DNA of 64,000 nucleotides, taken from positions 23,230,365 to 23,294,364 of the forward strand of contig NC_092678.1 of assembly GCF_964355755.1 (NCBI RefSeq), in the 5' to 3' direction. Source of the DNA: Antedon mediterranea. Lineage: Eukaryota > Echinodermata > Crinoidea > Comatulida > Antedonidae. The notes beneath the pieces are model-generated. The model was not told the origin of the DNA, did not search any database, and worked only from the letters and a program-made list of their open reading frames with translations. Below are positions 1 to 13,800 of this stretch, one piece after another (positions within the stretch are counted from its first letter, which is position 1; every line of letters begins with the position of its first letter). Position numbers and translations under genes: made by a program.

Positions 1-1249
1 TAAGTTTTATAAACATTATATTTTAATAAATGAACCTTTTCCTTTTTAAAATACTACTACTAGGCTAGGCCTAGCCTATATGCTATCTAGCTAGGTTTTT
101 ATTCAACTGATATTTTCTTCTAGTTTAGATCTCCTAGCCTTCAGAGTGAGTAATTATATAGGCCTAGGCTATTTTAAGCTTACCATTATACCATAGAGAC
201 TATGATTATACAAATTACTTACACAATTTCACTTTACCTCTTTCTTCATTTTACCCGAAAACGGATATGTCAATATAAAATGGCGATGAATAAACAAATT
301 AATTCTATTTATAGGGGGATCAACAATTGATAAAAATTTCAGGGTTTTCCCATAATTAGACTTTCGTGTACAGACGCACTGTGAATGAATAGTAGGCGAC
401 TACGTACCAATTTGGTATACATTGTTTACCTTGTGCCTGGTAGTGAGGCTAGGCATAACTGTTTACGTACGTACGTACGTAATACCGTACCTTTTAGGCC
501 TAGCTTATTATAGGCCTAAAAACCTACTTCGGTATAATATACCAATCAAAATATTATTGCAACTTGCTCCATGATCAAAGGGTACGTAAAAATTATCATT
601 AACTAGGTAGACATAGCTTTGATATAAATAAATATGTAGGCTAGGCCGGCCTAGCTAGCTAGCTAGTAACTAGTACCTAGCCTAGGCCTAGAGTCCTAGC
701 TAGTACTAGTAGTAGGCCTACTCATTCTCATCATACAGGAGGGGCGGCCAGGGCAGAAGGTCCACGCACAGGACATACTAATCTACGCCCGGCAGTGCCC
801 GGTACCACCCGGTACCACCCGGTGGGATTTTATGAGTATTGTGTTATCAACTATTAGTATGTGCTACAGTATTACTATTTAACAATTGTCGTATTCGATT
901 GGGAACTTTCGTCATCAACATTGTCAAAGATTCGTTGAGTACTTTTTGTATTCAAATTGTAAATTTGTGCTCAACAGAAAGTCATTCGAATAGAAAACGT
1001 TGACAACGAAAGCTTTTTCGTTAAGAACAATCTCAACGCTCAAAATACTCCGTTAAAGAAGTACTCAACGGAAAAACTACTCAACGGTACACTCGAATAC
1101 GACAATTATTTATGCAAGAAACTGTCAAAATACTGATGATGAAGACTGAATGAAGACCGCCTTCTTTGTTTGGTGTAGATTAGTTAGTATGACCAGAATG
1201 AAATGAAACTATGACTCAATATATATATCTTTTCAGAAATCTATCAAGA
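1..1249. other. 5' flanking region rich in AGGCCTA palindromes
   Basis: No coding exon is supported here. Positions 60-185 and 600-725 are dense in overlapping CTAGGCCTAG-type palindromes, and there is a short ACGTACGT run near 465-480 and a small CCCGGTACCA repeat near 795-830. A polypyrimidine stretch ending in AG at 1235-1236 looks like the acceptor of a 5'-UTR intron of the gene that follows, so the promoter and first non-coding exon probably lie in this stretch or to its left. Confidence 0.4.
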
Positions 1250-4200
1250 ATGCCTGGAGTTCGAACCAATCGTCGTCTGTGTCTCATGGGACTAATAATG
1301 GTAACATTGGCTTTATACGGTTGGATTAAACTCTTCATGATGACTTTAAATTACGATTTTCATCCCAAGCTGGCCAGTATTACCGACATGAAGTTGTTTA
1401 CAACAGAATTGAAACATAGTCATGTAAGCAATCATTAAATTAATGAACGATTAAAACCAAAAATTCTTTAAAAGTTTGTAAAAAAGAAATAACACTTGCA
1501 TTTATTTTCAGGACTGGTACCACAAAGTTTGCTTCAATGGTTTGCGTCAAGAATTCTCAATTTCTAGGCTTGAGGATTTTCAAGAAAGGTGGAAAGTGTC
1601 TTCACAATTGGACTGCAGGTAAAATATTAAAAATAAATGATTTAAATCTTTATAATTCAATAAATATTTGCATCAATGTTTCTTCATAACTTTGTATTTA
1701 TGCTTATTTTTTTAGGGTAACGTACGATATGTTTGAACGAATTTACGACGTGAAGAGAAGGTCAGGTCAAATTGTCGTACCAGACACGTTTCAAACTAAA
1801 CTGTTAAAGTGGCTTGGAAACAGTGAGGATCTTCTACGCGAGGCAAAGCTCCAAGTAAGTACGAAAACAGGAACACCTTCAGCCTCAACTCCCATCAATT
1901 ATGTTTTTTTCTAAATCTTTCTGGAAAATAATTTAATATTCGTTTACTTTTTCTTCGACAGTTTATTACAATAATTTATAATAAATATACAAACGAAGAA
2001 ACGATTTTCAACCCATTGCGAGCAAAAAGACCCGGTGTGAATGACCAAGACGACGTTGAAACTTACCTAGATGAACTCATGCAGAAGTCGAGCAAAGACT
2101 GTGATTTCTGCGCTTACGAGTTGTAAGTTGCACTAATATAAAAACGCCAATTCATGAGGCAAAACTCTCCCTTAGCAGAAATGGTCCACATGCCTGTCAA
2201 GAGTGTCAGCCCATAAAACACACAATTGTAATTTGATGATATTAACTGCCCATCAAATATAACCCAAGGGTACTATTAGGTCATTTACAACAAGGTCACC
2301 TGGACAGCTCATGAACATTCCTATATGGTTTTCAGCAATTTCTGTGTGTCAAGATAAACAATCAGAACTGGTAAATTGTTTAAAACAGACCAAGATTTAT
2401 TACCCGGATTTTTTCAAAAACCCGGATGAAATGGACTGATTTTGCTAAGGGAGAGAAATGCCTAATGTACAGGATTTATAAACTATTTGAAAATGTTAAG
2501 GCTTTAGGAGTGGAAAGAGTCACGAGTTACAACACCAGTTTGATAGTGTATATAACTAGAAAAAAAATAACATGTTCATTGCCTTATTATATTTATGCAA
2601 CTTTTTAGTAAGACGGCGGAGGACACCTTTGGACGGATCACATCAACGTACTCAGGTACAGCAGCCAATGCTTTTAAGTACAATGGATACCACTCACTTA
2701 TTATATCTAAAAAACATAATTTTTTAGAACTAACAGAAGAGGAATTTATTGATATGATGCACACATCAATGAGATGGTAAGAATCATAAATTCATCTTTT
2801 TGAAAAAAAAAAAAGGATTTTATTTCATTTTATTTAGACATTGTTAAAACAGTTTTGGGGTGTTGGTAAAAAATGGTTCTGCCTCTACATTAGCCCAATC
2901 CATAAAGCCTTGTCTACACTATCAAACTTTATGTGACAAAAAAATGTGATGTGCCCATATATGGACATGATGATGTCATATCACTTCCATGTTTGGGCAT
3001 ATCACAACCATATTTGGGCACATCAAACTTTTTTGTCACATAAAGTTTGATAGTGTAGACAGAGCTTTAGGCATGAGAATTAAACAATTACTGTATTTAT
3101 TTTGATTACCCTCGTTGTTAAAAACTATTAGCTTTTTCTTGATTAAATCTATTAATTACAGGTATATGAAAGTGTATGAAACAGATAAAAGATATAAATA
3201 TCCGCAAATGATGTGGGACAGCCTACCAAAGGCAAGCGCCAGCCAAGTACACACACATGCACAGGCTTCAATCAGCCCTGATGGCTATTATGGTAAGGCT
3301 GCCTAATCCGTTTAGGCTATAGTGACTTATTATATTATCGGTCACATGATCTACATACAACACTCTGCATCAAATCAGAATTACTAGGCCCAAAGTCCAT
3401 AAAAATGAATATTGGAATCAAAATAAACAAACACTTACCATCAGCATGTCTTCGCAGCTATTATAATCTTGCATAGCACGAGGATAGCCTATACACCTGT
3501 TTAAATATGCAAATGAACTAAAACTACTGTCTATGAAAGAAAAAAGAATGAAAATAAGATGACAAATTAAAACAATGAAAAGAAAAGAGCTAGATGAATT
3601 AACTAAGCATAACTATGTCAACAATTGTTTGTTTTAAAGGCCTAATGAAACATATACATTTGTCAGCTACGAAGTATGCTAAGGAGAACGGTGGCTGTAA
3701 CTACTTCACAGACCTGTTACAGGTCAGTATACTTATACCCTTTTCACATTATGTAGAAATACTCTAGTTTACACACACACCCGGATTTACACACACTTGG
3801 GTTCACACTATACAAAACTATGGAGTTACACATACCTGGGTTCACACTAAAATGTGCTTTTCTATGCAATGTGAAAGGGGAATTAAAAAAACATCCTAAA
3901 TAGTCAACAGTATCAATGCATGGGCAACTAAGATGAAATTACAAGTAGAACTTTTAAATTTCAGGTTCATAATGCATTGGGGTTAGCAACAAATTTCGGT
4001 AACGCATCTGCGATGGCGTATTTAACGCCGAAAAATGATAACGAAGTTGTAATAATGTCTAGAACAGCAAATTCTGATTTTTTTAGGTAAGTTTAATTAT
4101 TTGGTTTACTATATATAATATTTTCTTATTTTTTTAATTATTTAATAAATACTATTCTGCATTATTAAATATATTTTCTTCTTTTACAGGTTATTATATT

Positions 4201-4802
4201 TTGTACTAAAAGCATTTACAGAAGACATGAAACAGTATGCCTGGAGTCTTGCCATGTTTTTACCAAAATTGGTGAGTAAAATAAATTTAAAAATTTGGAC
4301 ATAACGGACAGAAAACCTATAAAGAAACCCACTAAACTCACCTAATATGTTTCATTCCTTAGGAGCCTTGGGTAGCTCCTGGTATTGACGATATACCAGC
4401 TTTAGTTCGTATAGTAAGTCGTGGACCGGTCAACAACCCCCGGTCAGACATAAGTTCAATGGAATTATTTGGGGTAAGTTTTATAGGTCAGCAATTAATT
4501 CATAAACAAACATACTACTAATTGTGAAAAAACTATAATCATTCATTCATTTTTTTTTCTAGGCTTCAAATGTTAACATAGACCCTTTCAATGTAATACA
4601 ATATATCGAAGACTCTGTAAGAAAACGAAGCGTGATAAAACTTAAGAAAGAAAATGAACAAACAAAAGAAGAATTAAAAGAAGAATTAAAAGATTTAGAA
4701 AAAGAAAATTTAGAAAAGAAACCAGAAGATGTACAAAAAATAGAAAGTCAAGAAAAAAGTAAAGAACTACGAGAAATAAATTTAGTAAACGAGAATAAAT
4801 AA
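1250..4802 (+). CDS. Membrane-anchored GalT-like / HIT-superfamily protein
   Basis: Eleven exons join in frame to 505 aa: 1250-1423, 1512-1618, 1716-1854, 1962-2122, 2609-2776, 3162-3292, 3640-3722, 3965-4086, 4190-4271, 4363-4473, 4563-4802. I start at 1250 because a likely splice acceptor lies just upstream; an in-frame ATG at 1211 is the alternative. Residues 10-30 form a signal-anchor helix after a basic N-terminus (type II topology). The rest matches the layout of galactose-1-phosphate uridylyltransferase-like proteins: NPLRAKRP at 157-164, a CxxC pair at Cys187/Cys190 followed by a TFGRI segment, and a histidine-triad-type HTHAQ at 280-284. A second half contains RGPVNNPRSDISSMELFG. The C-terminus is highly charged (Lys/Glu-rich, probably coiled). 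The substrate is unknown. An AATAAA overlaps the stop codon. The fold assignment is motif-based; enzymatic activity is inference. Confidence 0.82.
2904..3069. mobile_element. Fold-back MITE, family M1 (copy 1)
   Basis: Both ends carry the inverted pair GTCTACACTATCAAACTTTA / AGTTTGATAGTGTAGACAGA. The interior GTGATGTGCCCATATATGGA is also palindromic with CCATATTTGGGCACATCAC, so the whole element folds into one hairpin. No coding capacity. It is in intron 5 of the GalT-like gene. Confidence 0.88.
3735..3885. mobile_element. Short TIR element (MITE-like) in intron 7
   Basis: The ends, CCCTTTTCACATTATGTAGAAA on the left and its imperfect reverse complement ending at about 3884, are inverted and enclose two related ACACTTGGGTTCACACT-like segments. 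It lies inside an intron of the GalT-like gene. No coding capacity. Confidence 0.5.
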
Positions 4803-4861
4803 CAAAATGATTTATTAATATATTGCATTGTACTTTTATTTGTGTACTTTTATTTGTTTAC

Positions 4862-5325
4862 GATTATTGAGTTGCTAAGCTGCGGGGAAGCTGCAGTTGA
4901 GTTGCTTAGCTGCAGTTGAGGTGCAAGGCTGCTGTGAAGCTGCAGTTGAGTTTCTAGGCTGCGGTGAAGCTGCAGTTGAGTTGCTAGTGCTCTGCTAGTC
5001 TGCCGTGAAGGTGCAGTTGAGTTGCTAGTCTGCCCTGAAGTTGCAGTTGAGATTCTATGCTGCGGTGAAGCTGCAGTTGAGTTGCTAGTGCTCTGCTAGT
5101 CTGCCATGAAGTTGCAGTTGAGTTTCTAGGCTGCTGTGAAGCTGTAGTTGAGTTTCTATGCTGCGGTGAAGCTGCAGTTGAGTTGCTAGTGCTCTGCTAG
5201 TCTGCCGTGAAGTTGCAGTTGAGTTTCTAGGCTGCCGTGAAGGTACAGTTGAGTTGCTAGGCTGCAGTGAACCTGCAGTTGGGTTGCTAGGCTGCCGTGA
5301 ACCTGCAGTTGGGTTGCTAGGTTTG
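4862..5325. repeat. Degenerate minisatellite (GCTGCAGTTGAGTTGCTAG)
   Basis: Imperfect tandem copies built from the core GTGAAGCTGCAGTTGAGTT, some extended by TGCTCTGCTAGTCTGCC, start about 60 bp after the stop codon of the GalT-like gene. The array may lie in or just past its 3' UTR. Open frames across it are by-products of the repeat. Confidence 0.85.
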
Positions 5326-7726
5326 ATCAAATTTGAGTGACATTATACACGATATGTAATCAATACAATTGTTTATTTTTCTTAATCAATTTTAGAAGAA
5401 CAATTTAAAAGTTCTTTTCAACACTATATGAATAATGATACTTAATGTATAAAATCAAAATTGACTTTCACAAAATCACAAATACAAACATTGAATTATA
5501 TACATTGCCCCACACCGGTATACACTTAATTGTTACATTGCATTTATACATTCATTTTAAAGATTTTGGGCCAGTTTAAGACATTCCCTTATAATAGGTT
5601 TTAGAGAAAACGTATAGGGAGTTTCAACTACATAATGACACTCATTAACGATCAGAAAACAGTGTTGCAAAATATTAAGCATTCACGTGAATAAACTATC
5701 AATATTTATATAAATGTATATATTCTTTAATTCAAAAATTATTAAATATATTCTCAAATTGAGTTTAAGTATTTTAAATATATTCTATAAATAATTCATG
5801 AATCATATTTTTAATTTAAAATATATTTTGTGATTAAATACGTATCATGTGGAATTAAGTAAATGTATACAGTCTTTTTTAATTTAAAAATACAGGAATG
5901 CTTCAATATTTAAGTTTAACTACTAAAAATGAAAGACTGCTTATAAATTACACTTTGTAAAGAACACTTACTATACGCCAATGAAAGCATGTTGTATAAT
6001 AATAATAATATCCTGGATTTATATAGTGCCTAATGTTGTGAAACCTCTAAGCGCTGAACATTATTACCCCAGTCATTTTTTCCTGATCAAACACGTATGG
6101 AAACATACTCCCATAATGCAGCTAGTAATCAGCGCAAAGTTGTGTCTTGATCTAACCGGGTTCCTATTTATACACCTGGGTGGAGAGAGGCAAACGTAAG
6201 CAAAGTATCTTGCCTAAGGATACAAGCAATGCGGCGAGAGTTGGATTCGAACCTCGATCTCACGATTAGTAGTCAAAACACACTGCGCCACATGCCCTTC
6301 ACTATTTTTTTAGCAATTATAGTTAATTTAGCCTGGGTACTATTATATGAATAGTCCCTCTCAATATAAAGGCTCCTTTGAGAGGTAGCGCTTGCATATT
6401 TAAATTTAGGCCGTCTAATCATATTCATTTATTTACAAGAATAAGACTTGGAAATATCAAGAAATCTACTGTATTATACTTGCTGTAGGTAGTCCTAAAT
6501 AAATATATATTAATTGCACAGTATACTATTAGATATGAAATTAAATGTCGCAATAGATTTTAGAAATAACTTATTATAACACTATTTTAGAGATTGATAA
6601 AGAAATAAAGAAAAACCTTACTATATTAAAAAAGTTGCACACTACTGTATTCAAAATTTAAGAAATAATTTTAAAAAATTACTATTGTACATATAATATA
6701 TCAAAGATTGAAAAATTTAATTTATTTGATAAAGGTTGCTTAATGATAACAAACGCCTATTTGCTAAATGTTGCTTAACGTCTATCGTGTGATATAATTT
6801 TAAACACACCGCATAAACAAAGTCTGCGCTTATTATAAAATGTAACCATACGTGTTATAATACTCGCTAGTGTTGAATGTTCAAAAGCTTCATTTATTTA
6901 ACAGCGGTGCAGGCTAAGTATGCTAAGTCTACTCCATGGTATAATATTCGACCAGACTGATTGTTCGATCAACCATGAAATACAATCTGTATTGTACAAT
7001 TGCTGACACATCACTTATCAGACACTATCGTTTGTTTGTGTATGATGTGTCTATCGTGCAAACGACAGTACCGTATATATTTTAAATAAAGAACATTCAC
7101 ACGCACAAAAATGCGACTGACAGAGATAAAGAGTGAATAAAAAACGGTAATTTCAGTTATTGAGAAATGAAAATCTACAGTCAACAGATTTGAATACGTC
7201 TGTAAACATAAATAGTTTGAAAAATGCTGTTTGTTTATATAAAAGGACAATTTGATTTATATAATTTGATGACTACTACAAACATAAAATCAAGGCTATC
7301 AATAGATGAATCAATTTTTGAAAACTGTCCGTCAATACAATATTATCAAAACCGAAACAAAAAAAGGTGAAGAATAGAGAATAAAATTTACCTTAATACC
7401 ATGCCATTCTTCAATACCATTATTTTTGTTTTGCTGTTTTGATAGTTTTTATGGACATTTTTTATTTGTCAATGACAAGTGATTGTTCACGATTTACCTT
7501 CATCGTAAAGAAAAAGATAAAAAAATGCAATTCAATCTTAACATAAACATATAATCTACTCAAAGTGTAGGATACAGCATACTAGGTTGCCCTCTATCAA
7601 CCAATTCCTTGTATGGCATGCTAAAAACAAATCGATGCCATCCTACTTTCTTCTTTTGCATTCCATAGAACAACAGATTAGACTCAACATGGTCTTAAAG
7701 CACCAAAAAATGATCAAAGGTAAATG
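5326..7726. other. Intergenic region between two convergent genes
   Basis: AT-rich DNA between the 3' ends of the GalT-like gene and ELAPOR. It contains one SINE (5990-6301) and otherwise no supported gene. A TTTATT at 7461-7466 (AATAAA on the minus strand), about 260 bp past the ELAPOR stop, is a candidate polyadenylation signal for ELAPOR. Confidence 0.5.
5990..6301 (-). mobile_element. tRNA-derived SINE
   Basis: Read on the minus strand from about 6301, the head has a tRNA-like A box (GTGGCGCAGTGTG) and a B box (GGTTCGAATCC, about 6245-6255). The SINE-type body (CTTAGGCAAGATACTTTGC) follows, and it ends in an ATT-rich tail near 5995. The layout is that of a tRNA-head SINE. It is not an intact tRNA gene, since no closing acceptor stem is present. 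Confidence 0.72.
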
Positions 7727-7804
7727 TTAAATGTTGATGTTTTCAATTGGTTTCGTGCCGCTGAAATTTAAAGGATACAGCGGCATTTTGATGTCATCTT
7801 CCAC
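7727..7804 (-). other. ELAPOR: ELAPOR terminal coding exon
   Basis: This encodes the last 25 residues (VEDDIKMPLYPLNFSG...) and a TAA stop at 7727-7729. It is separated from the preceding tail exon by a 2-kb intron that holds a MITE and a purine-rich tract. Confidence 0.88.
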
Positions 7805-10800
7805 CTGAAAAAACAAACAATTTAATTAACAATCAATTTTTAATTGTTTAAATTTTAATTTAAGAAATGATTTTTTATTTTACAATTTTTAGTCACATGG
7901 AATAGAAATCTTGTATTATGTATGGGGTTTAGTTAGTGGCCTTGGTTTAGCCATAGCTAGCCAAAGAAAAAATCTGTACAGTGACTATGTCTGGATTTGA
8001 ACCTACCACCCATGTACAGTATGGATACGCAACCAGGTTTTAGTGCCACTATATTTTAAACAAGAACAACTTCTAAAGGAATTTATAAACAAAAGTAAAC
8101 AAATAAAACAAGTAATACTAAAAAAAAAATATATAAAAAAACAAATTGTAGAGAGAACATACCCAATTTAAAATTTTAACTAATTAAAGTCCTGTCTACA
8201 CTATCAAACTTTATTTATTAAAAAAAATGTGATGTGCACATCTATGGACATGATGTCATATCATTAGCATATTTAAGCATATCACCACTATATTTGGGCA
8301 CATCACACTTTTTTTGTCAAACTAGTTTGATAGTGAAGACAGGGCTTTAGGATTATAAAAAGACAATGTCATGCAGGAATATTTAAAACTCATGCAGCAA
8401 AAACAACAATTATTTTAAACCAAGTTCAACAATACAACAGTATCAGAAATTAAGCAGCTCAATATGTAATGTTGTAGACATTAAAGGTAAAACATGTTAA
8501 CATCAGTATCTTAAATATCTTATTGATATTTGTATATCAAACATATAACATACATTTTGTTTTTTTTTTTTATTCTAGAATACATAAATGCAAAATTGTA
8601 TTGTGTGTTTAGAGACATTTTAAGTTTCTTTAAAATATGATGACAGCTACCAGGCTACTGCTATTTACCCCTATGATATTTTAATTTTAATTTTATTCAA
8701 TTCACAACCAATAAAAACCCCACTAATAGGCTGAGATACACAAAACAAATAACACAATAAACATTAAACTTAAACTTTTACAATTTTAGATCTAAAAATG
8801 GAGAAATTATTTTTTTAAATATATCAATGATATGATATGATATAGATTAGGCAACATGGTAGCACATGCAACACATTTTCCTAGATTTTCTTTTAATAAA
8901 CTTTGGAAGGAAAATTAAGGTGTCAGTCATGCTAGTTTTACCAATTAATAAAAACATAAATATTTTGACATGCTGCTAAATTAAATGAGTAGTTCAAGCA
9001 AGCACAACTACTTCAAATGTTGAAAATAAACTGAACATTGAAAAACAAAAAAAAAAAGAACGTAAACTGGTTGAGTTGAGATGGATGATGATGGACCTAC
9101 TTTGATTTAGCTGGTAGGAAGTAGTTTATTCTGCATTGATGAAAATTCCAGGTCCTATGATTACATGAATGTGTCGGGAGGAAAAAAGGGTTAACAATTG
9201 TAAAAACGCAATCAAAATTAACTGAAAACCTAAATATAAAATAAGGCATTTTGTATAAACTCAAAATAAAGCTGGGATTTATCTTTCATAACAAATATAT
9301 AATTTAACAGACATGGGATAAGTATGATTTTCAGGCAAAATAAAAAAATAATTAAAAAAAAATGAAATAACAATGAGGTATTTTAATTTTATTTAATATG
9401 GTGATGGGTCACTGAAGAAATTTTGTATTATGAATTATATGAACAGAAAAAGAATGAAAATGAAAGGAAGAAAAGGCTAGATAACTAAAGGAAGAAATAG
9501 TCAGTGCATCTCTTTTTTATTTTCTACTCTTGATATTCTATTTGATAACTGTCACTGGTTGGTTCCCATTTTAGACAAATAAAGTTGATAAGAAAAAAGA
9601 GAGGGAAATGGAAGAAAGAAAGAAAGAAAGAAGAAAGGAAAAAAAGAAGACAAAAGATAGAAATAAAGAAAGCAAAAAAGACTAAAAGAAAAAAAAGAAA
9701 AAAGATACAGACAAAAAAAAAGAAAGAAAGAAAGAAAGAAGGAGAGAGAATAAAGAGACTTCTATTTTAATATTTTCTTAGAGTGACTCACCTTGTCTGA
9801 AGAGTTGCTGCTGCCAAGTGATTTCAACTTGCTAAAGAAAGACGTTGATTTGCCATCCTCAAAGATGATGTTGTCTTCCTCCTCGTCCTCTCCAATAGCG
9901 CATGTTTCTGCCGCGGGTAATTCTCCAGAGGCAGAAGCAACCAGCTTTTGATACTTGTATTCAAGTCTGATAAGACAAACAATTAAAAAATGAATACTTT
10001 AAACAACTAGTGCCAAGGGGCAGACTGTTTCGGCCGCAGATAATTCCCCAGAGGCAGGAGCAACCAGCTTTTGATACTTGTATTCAAGTCTGATAAGACA
10101 AACAATTAGAAAATGAATACTTCAAACAACTAGTGCCATTATAAAGCGGCAGACTGTTTCTGCCGCAGATAATTCCCCAGAGGCAGAAGCAACCAGCTTT
10201 ATAAGTAAGGAGGCAGTTTTTATTGCAAGGAGGCAGATTGCGTTCAAAATAGATTATGCGCTTCCTTTATGATAGGTAGGCATATACATCACAATGTCCA
10301 CACACAACAATCATTAGGGTATCAAAATTACTAGAAATGTACTGGGAAGGTTTCAACTACACTATCAAAATTAATGTGACCAAAAACAAATGATGTGCCC
10401 ATATATGAACATGATGATTTCATATCACTACCTTATTTTGGCATATCACTACGATATTTGGGCACATCACATTTTTTTGGTCAAACTAGTTTGATAGTGT
10501 AGACAGAGCTTCAAACATTTGAAACTCGTCCTGTGGTGGGTAACTCATCTAATCATTATGTCAGTTCATATAGGACTTTAAGGTTATATTACTTACGTTT
10601 TATTCTGCTTCCAGACAACGACTACAATTACTATAAGTACAAGGAGTGAGAACACGAAGCCTGCGATAGCAAGTTGGCCATACCATGGTATCATACTACA
10701 AACACTGGTGATAGGCTCTGGTAGTGGAACTCCATCACGACACACTCTACAAATAAACAGTAGGGAGCAAATTAATTCAACCAATATTAATATTTATTCA

Positions 10801-13800
10801 ATTAAACTTTATTAACCACAGAGGCCCAGGTCAACACATACTAATAAAATTTCAACAATGTTTTTACAATATTACGTACCGTGTATAAAAATATATTTAA
10901 AAGTTTTAATAAAGTCCATGTTTGAATGATGTTAGGGTCATAGACGAGCACAACTTTATATGCAAGGCTATGTTTTATATATTCAGTCTTAGGTAAATGC
11001 AGAGAAACATTTAAGTGACTATGCCTAGGGTTGAATGTATTATTAATTATGATAGGCTAGTGGATTGGGGTAGAGACAATTTTTCATGAAAAAAATGATT
11101 TACATGTAGATGTTTTTTCTGATTCCTACCTTGTACTATTCCATACATATTGTTTCACCTGCTTGCCTGCGGAGCATTCACCCTTGATTGCGTAATAATC
11201 ATCTTCCATACATTCTGGGCAAGCAGCGGCCGTCATCCACAGGAAATGGAATGTGCACCCGTCACACGTGCCACCTGGACACTTTTCGGGAAGGTGCAGA
11301 ACACCACGACCATCTGCATTCTTATCGCACCTCAAAATAAGTTCGGTTGAACGGCCATTTTTGCATGCTTTTGTGGATCTATAGGCAATATGAATGTAAT
11401 AAGATATGATAATGTACTAGTTCATGCTATAGGCCTACTAAACACACATTCAATTCAATTCAATTTTATAATGTAAGATACATCAATTGTGTAATATGAG
11501 TTTTTTGTTTGTTTTTTAAGTAGAATGCACTTATGCTGGAGAAACTTAAATAATCCCAGAGGGCTTTAAGGCTAGTTCCACAAGAAAAAAATAATTCAAA
11601 ATTTGTTATAGAGAGAGTAGTACTGTATGACATAATGGTAAGGAGTATCAGACTGTGGGAGGCATGGGTTCAATAGTTTACTTTAACTGCCTCGTCCTAA
11701 GGGTGGGACATAAAGCTGTTGGGTAATATGTATATACATTGCATATGTGGACAATACAGAACTTGGTACATTTTAATATCCTATTCAAAAGAAGTCTCAC
11801 ACTGAGATGGGTCCTGGACTAGGTCATGGACCAAGTCCTGGACTGGGTCATGAACCAAGTCCTGGACTGGGTCATGGACCAAGTCCTGGACTGGGTCATG
11901 GACCAAGTCCTGGACTGGGTCATGGACCAAGTCCTGGACTGGGTCATGGACCAAGTCCTGGACTGGGTCATGGACCAAGTCCTGTACTGGGTCCTGGACT
12001 AGGTCATGGACCAAGTCCTGGACTGGGTCATGGACCAAGTCCTGTACTGGGTCCTGGACTAGGTCATGGACCAAGTCCTGGACTAGGTCATGGATCGGGT
12101 CCTCATGGAGAAAAGTCTTGTTACACAGTATAAATCGAAAAATAAATTCAAAACAAAATTATTCTTTACTCACTCAGATGAATGGAAGTAAAACTTGAGG
12201 TCTGGGATGTCATAGGGACTTTCTGGGAACACAGACTTAGTGATACCTGCTAAACCCATAGCATCATTTAGACCAATCAGCTGATCACCAATGCTGAAAA
12301 GAAATGGTAAAATATAAACATCCTGTTCTACTATTTTATCCTAGGTCCCCTTCGTTATACGACACTCCATGTGGCTGTGCATCAATCCATATACGCATAG
12401 CAACATGAAAACGAAACATTTGATTTGATTTCCCGGCACCGGACCAAAACAATGCCAGAACAGGTGTTAAAGACCCTTTAGTCCCAGAGGGAAGTTGTAG
12501 GCTAAATTAGGATTATACCCAAACATTGGATTTATACTTATATGATAATAAAACTATGCTTCTACCTGACAGGCTGGGCAGACAGTGTTGCCTCGTTTTC
12601 CCCTGTAGGGGATGGGATAATGGTTGAACGGCAGATCAGCGATTTTACATCATCGTCGAAGTCCTCAGTTTTCTGGAAAATATACAAAAGATATTTAAAT
12701 ATACAGTAATATGATTGTTTGAGCATTAACTCCCAATATTAGTGCTTCCTGGTTTGGGAGTGCTTCCGGGTTTGGGAGTGCTTCCGGGTTTGGGAGTGCT
12801 TCCGGGTTTGGGAGAGTTTCTGGTTTTGGGATAGTTTCCGGGTTTGGGAGAGTTCCTGTGTCTGAAACCGGGAAAGTTGACTAACCTCTGAATGAATAGT
12901 AACATTGTTTTTACACAACGCTGTGCCAACTCCATTATTTCCACACAGACTGATGTTAAATAAAGAATTGAATCTGGTACCCTTAGCTGAGAAACTTGCA
13001 CCAGACAACACGGAATGGAAACTAAAAAGAAATTCAAATTAAAAACATTTTCTGTTAAATCGTAATGAGTGAGAAAAATTGGTGTCCTCTAAATCTTTGT
13101 CTACACTATCAAACTAGTTTAACAAAAAAGTGTGATGTGCCCAAATATGGTAGTGATATGCTCAAATATGGTAGTGATATGACATCATTATGTCCATATA
13201 TGGATACCCCACATCAAGTTTGATAGTATAGACAGCTTAATAAAGGTTCTACTGAATTTCAGTTATTTTTTTTATCAAGCATTTTGACTTACCCATTCAA
13301 ACTTGTTAGATCATAGTGTTTGTAATCGTACACCAAATGGCAGTCAGCGTAGCAGACAGAGTTCTTGTAAGTCTTCAGGCCCTCACCACATGGGATGCAA
13401 GACTCTTCACCATATGGGTGAGCATTCTGTAAATATGTATCTTAAAACAAAAGAAACAAATATATTTAAATATCATAACCTAACATTCTTGAAATTATGA
13501 AAAGATAAATTTATTTAATTGTATTTTGACTTGATTTTCTTGCCTACATTTACTCCAGAAGACAGTTTTTAAGGTGATATTATAACCTTCTTTAAATTAT
13601 GACATAATAAATGTTACTGCTTGAAGGGTTGCATGGTGTATACAGTACCGTACCTAGCATTACTCCAGACGACAGGTTTAAAGGCATCTATTATCATCCT
13701 TAAGCTTAACTACTATACTGAAACATTTTAAACCTTGCTTATTTCCCTTGGAAACACGTGGTGTTACAAACTTTACTTTACTAATAATATCTACTAAAGC

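Larger units (their letters stand above)
11130..12293 (-). other. ELAPOR: ELAPOR exons 17-18, C-terminal half of the MRH domain
   Basis: Exons 12174-12293 and 11130-11378 carry KACKNGRSTELILRCD and CPGGTCDGCTFHFLWMT, ending in QYVWNST. This cysteine-spaced layout is the typical second half of a mannose-6-phosphate-receptor homology domain. The intron between them holds a 24-bp minisatellite and a SINE. Confidence 0.82.

Noticed and set aside
11781-12133. GPSPGLGH / DLVHDPVQ repeat proteins
   Set aside because: 24-bp minisatellite within a confirmed ELAPOR intron; both strands open by periodicity.
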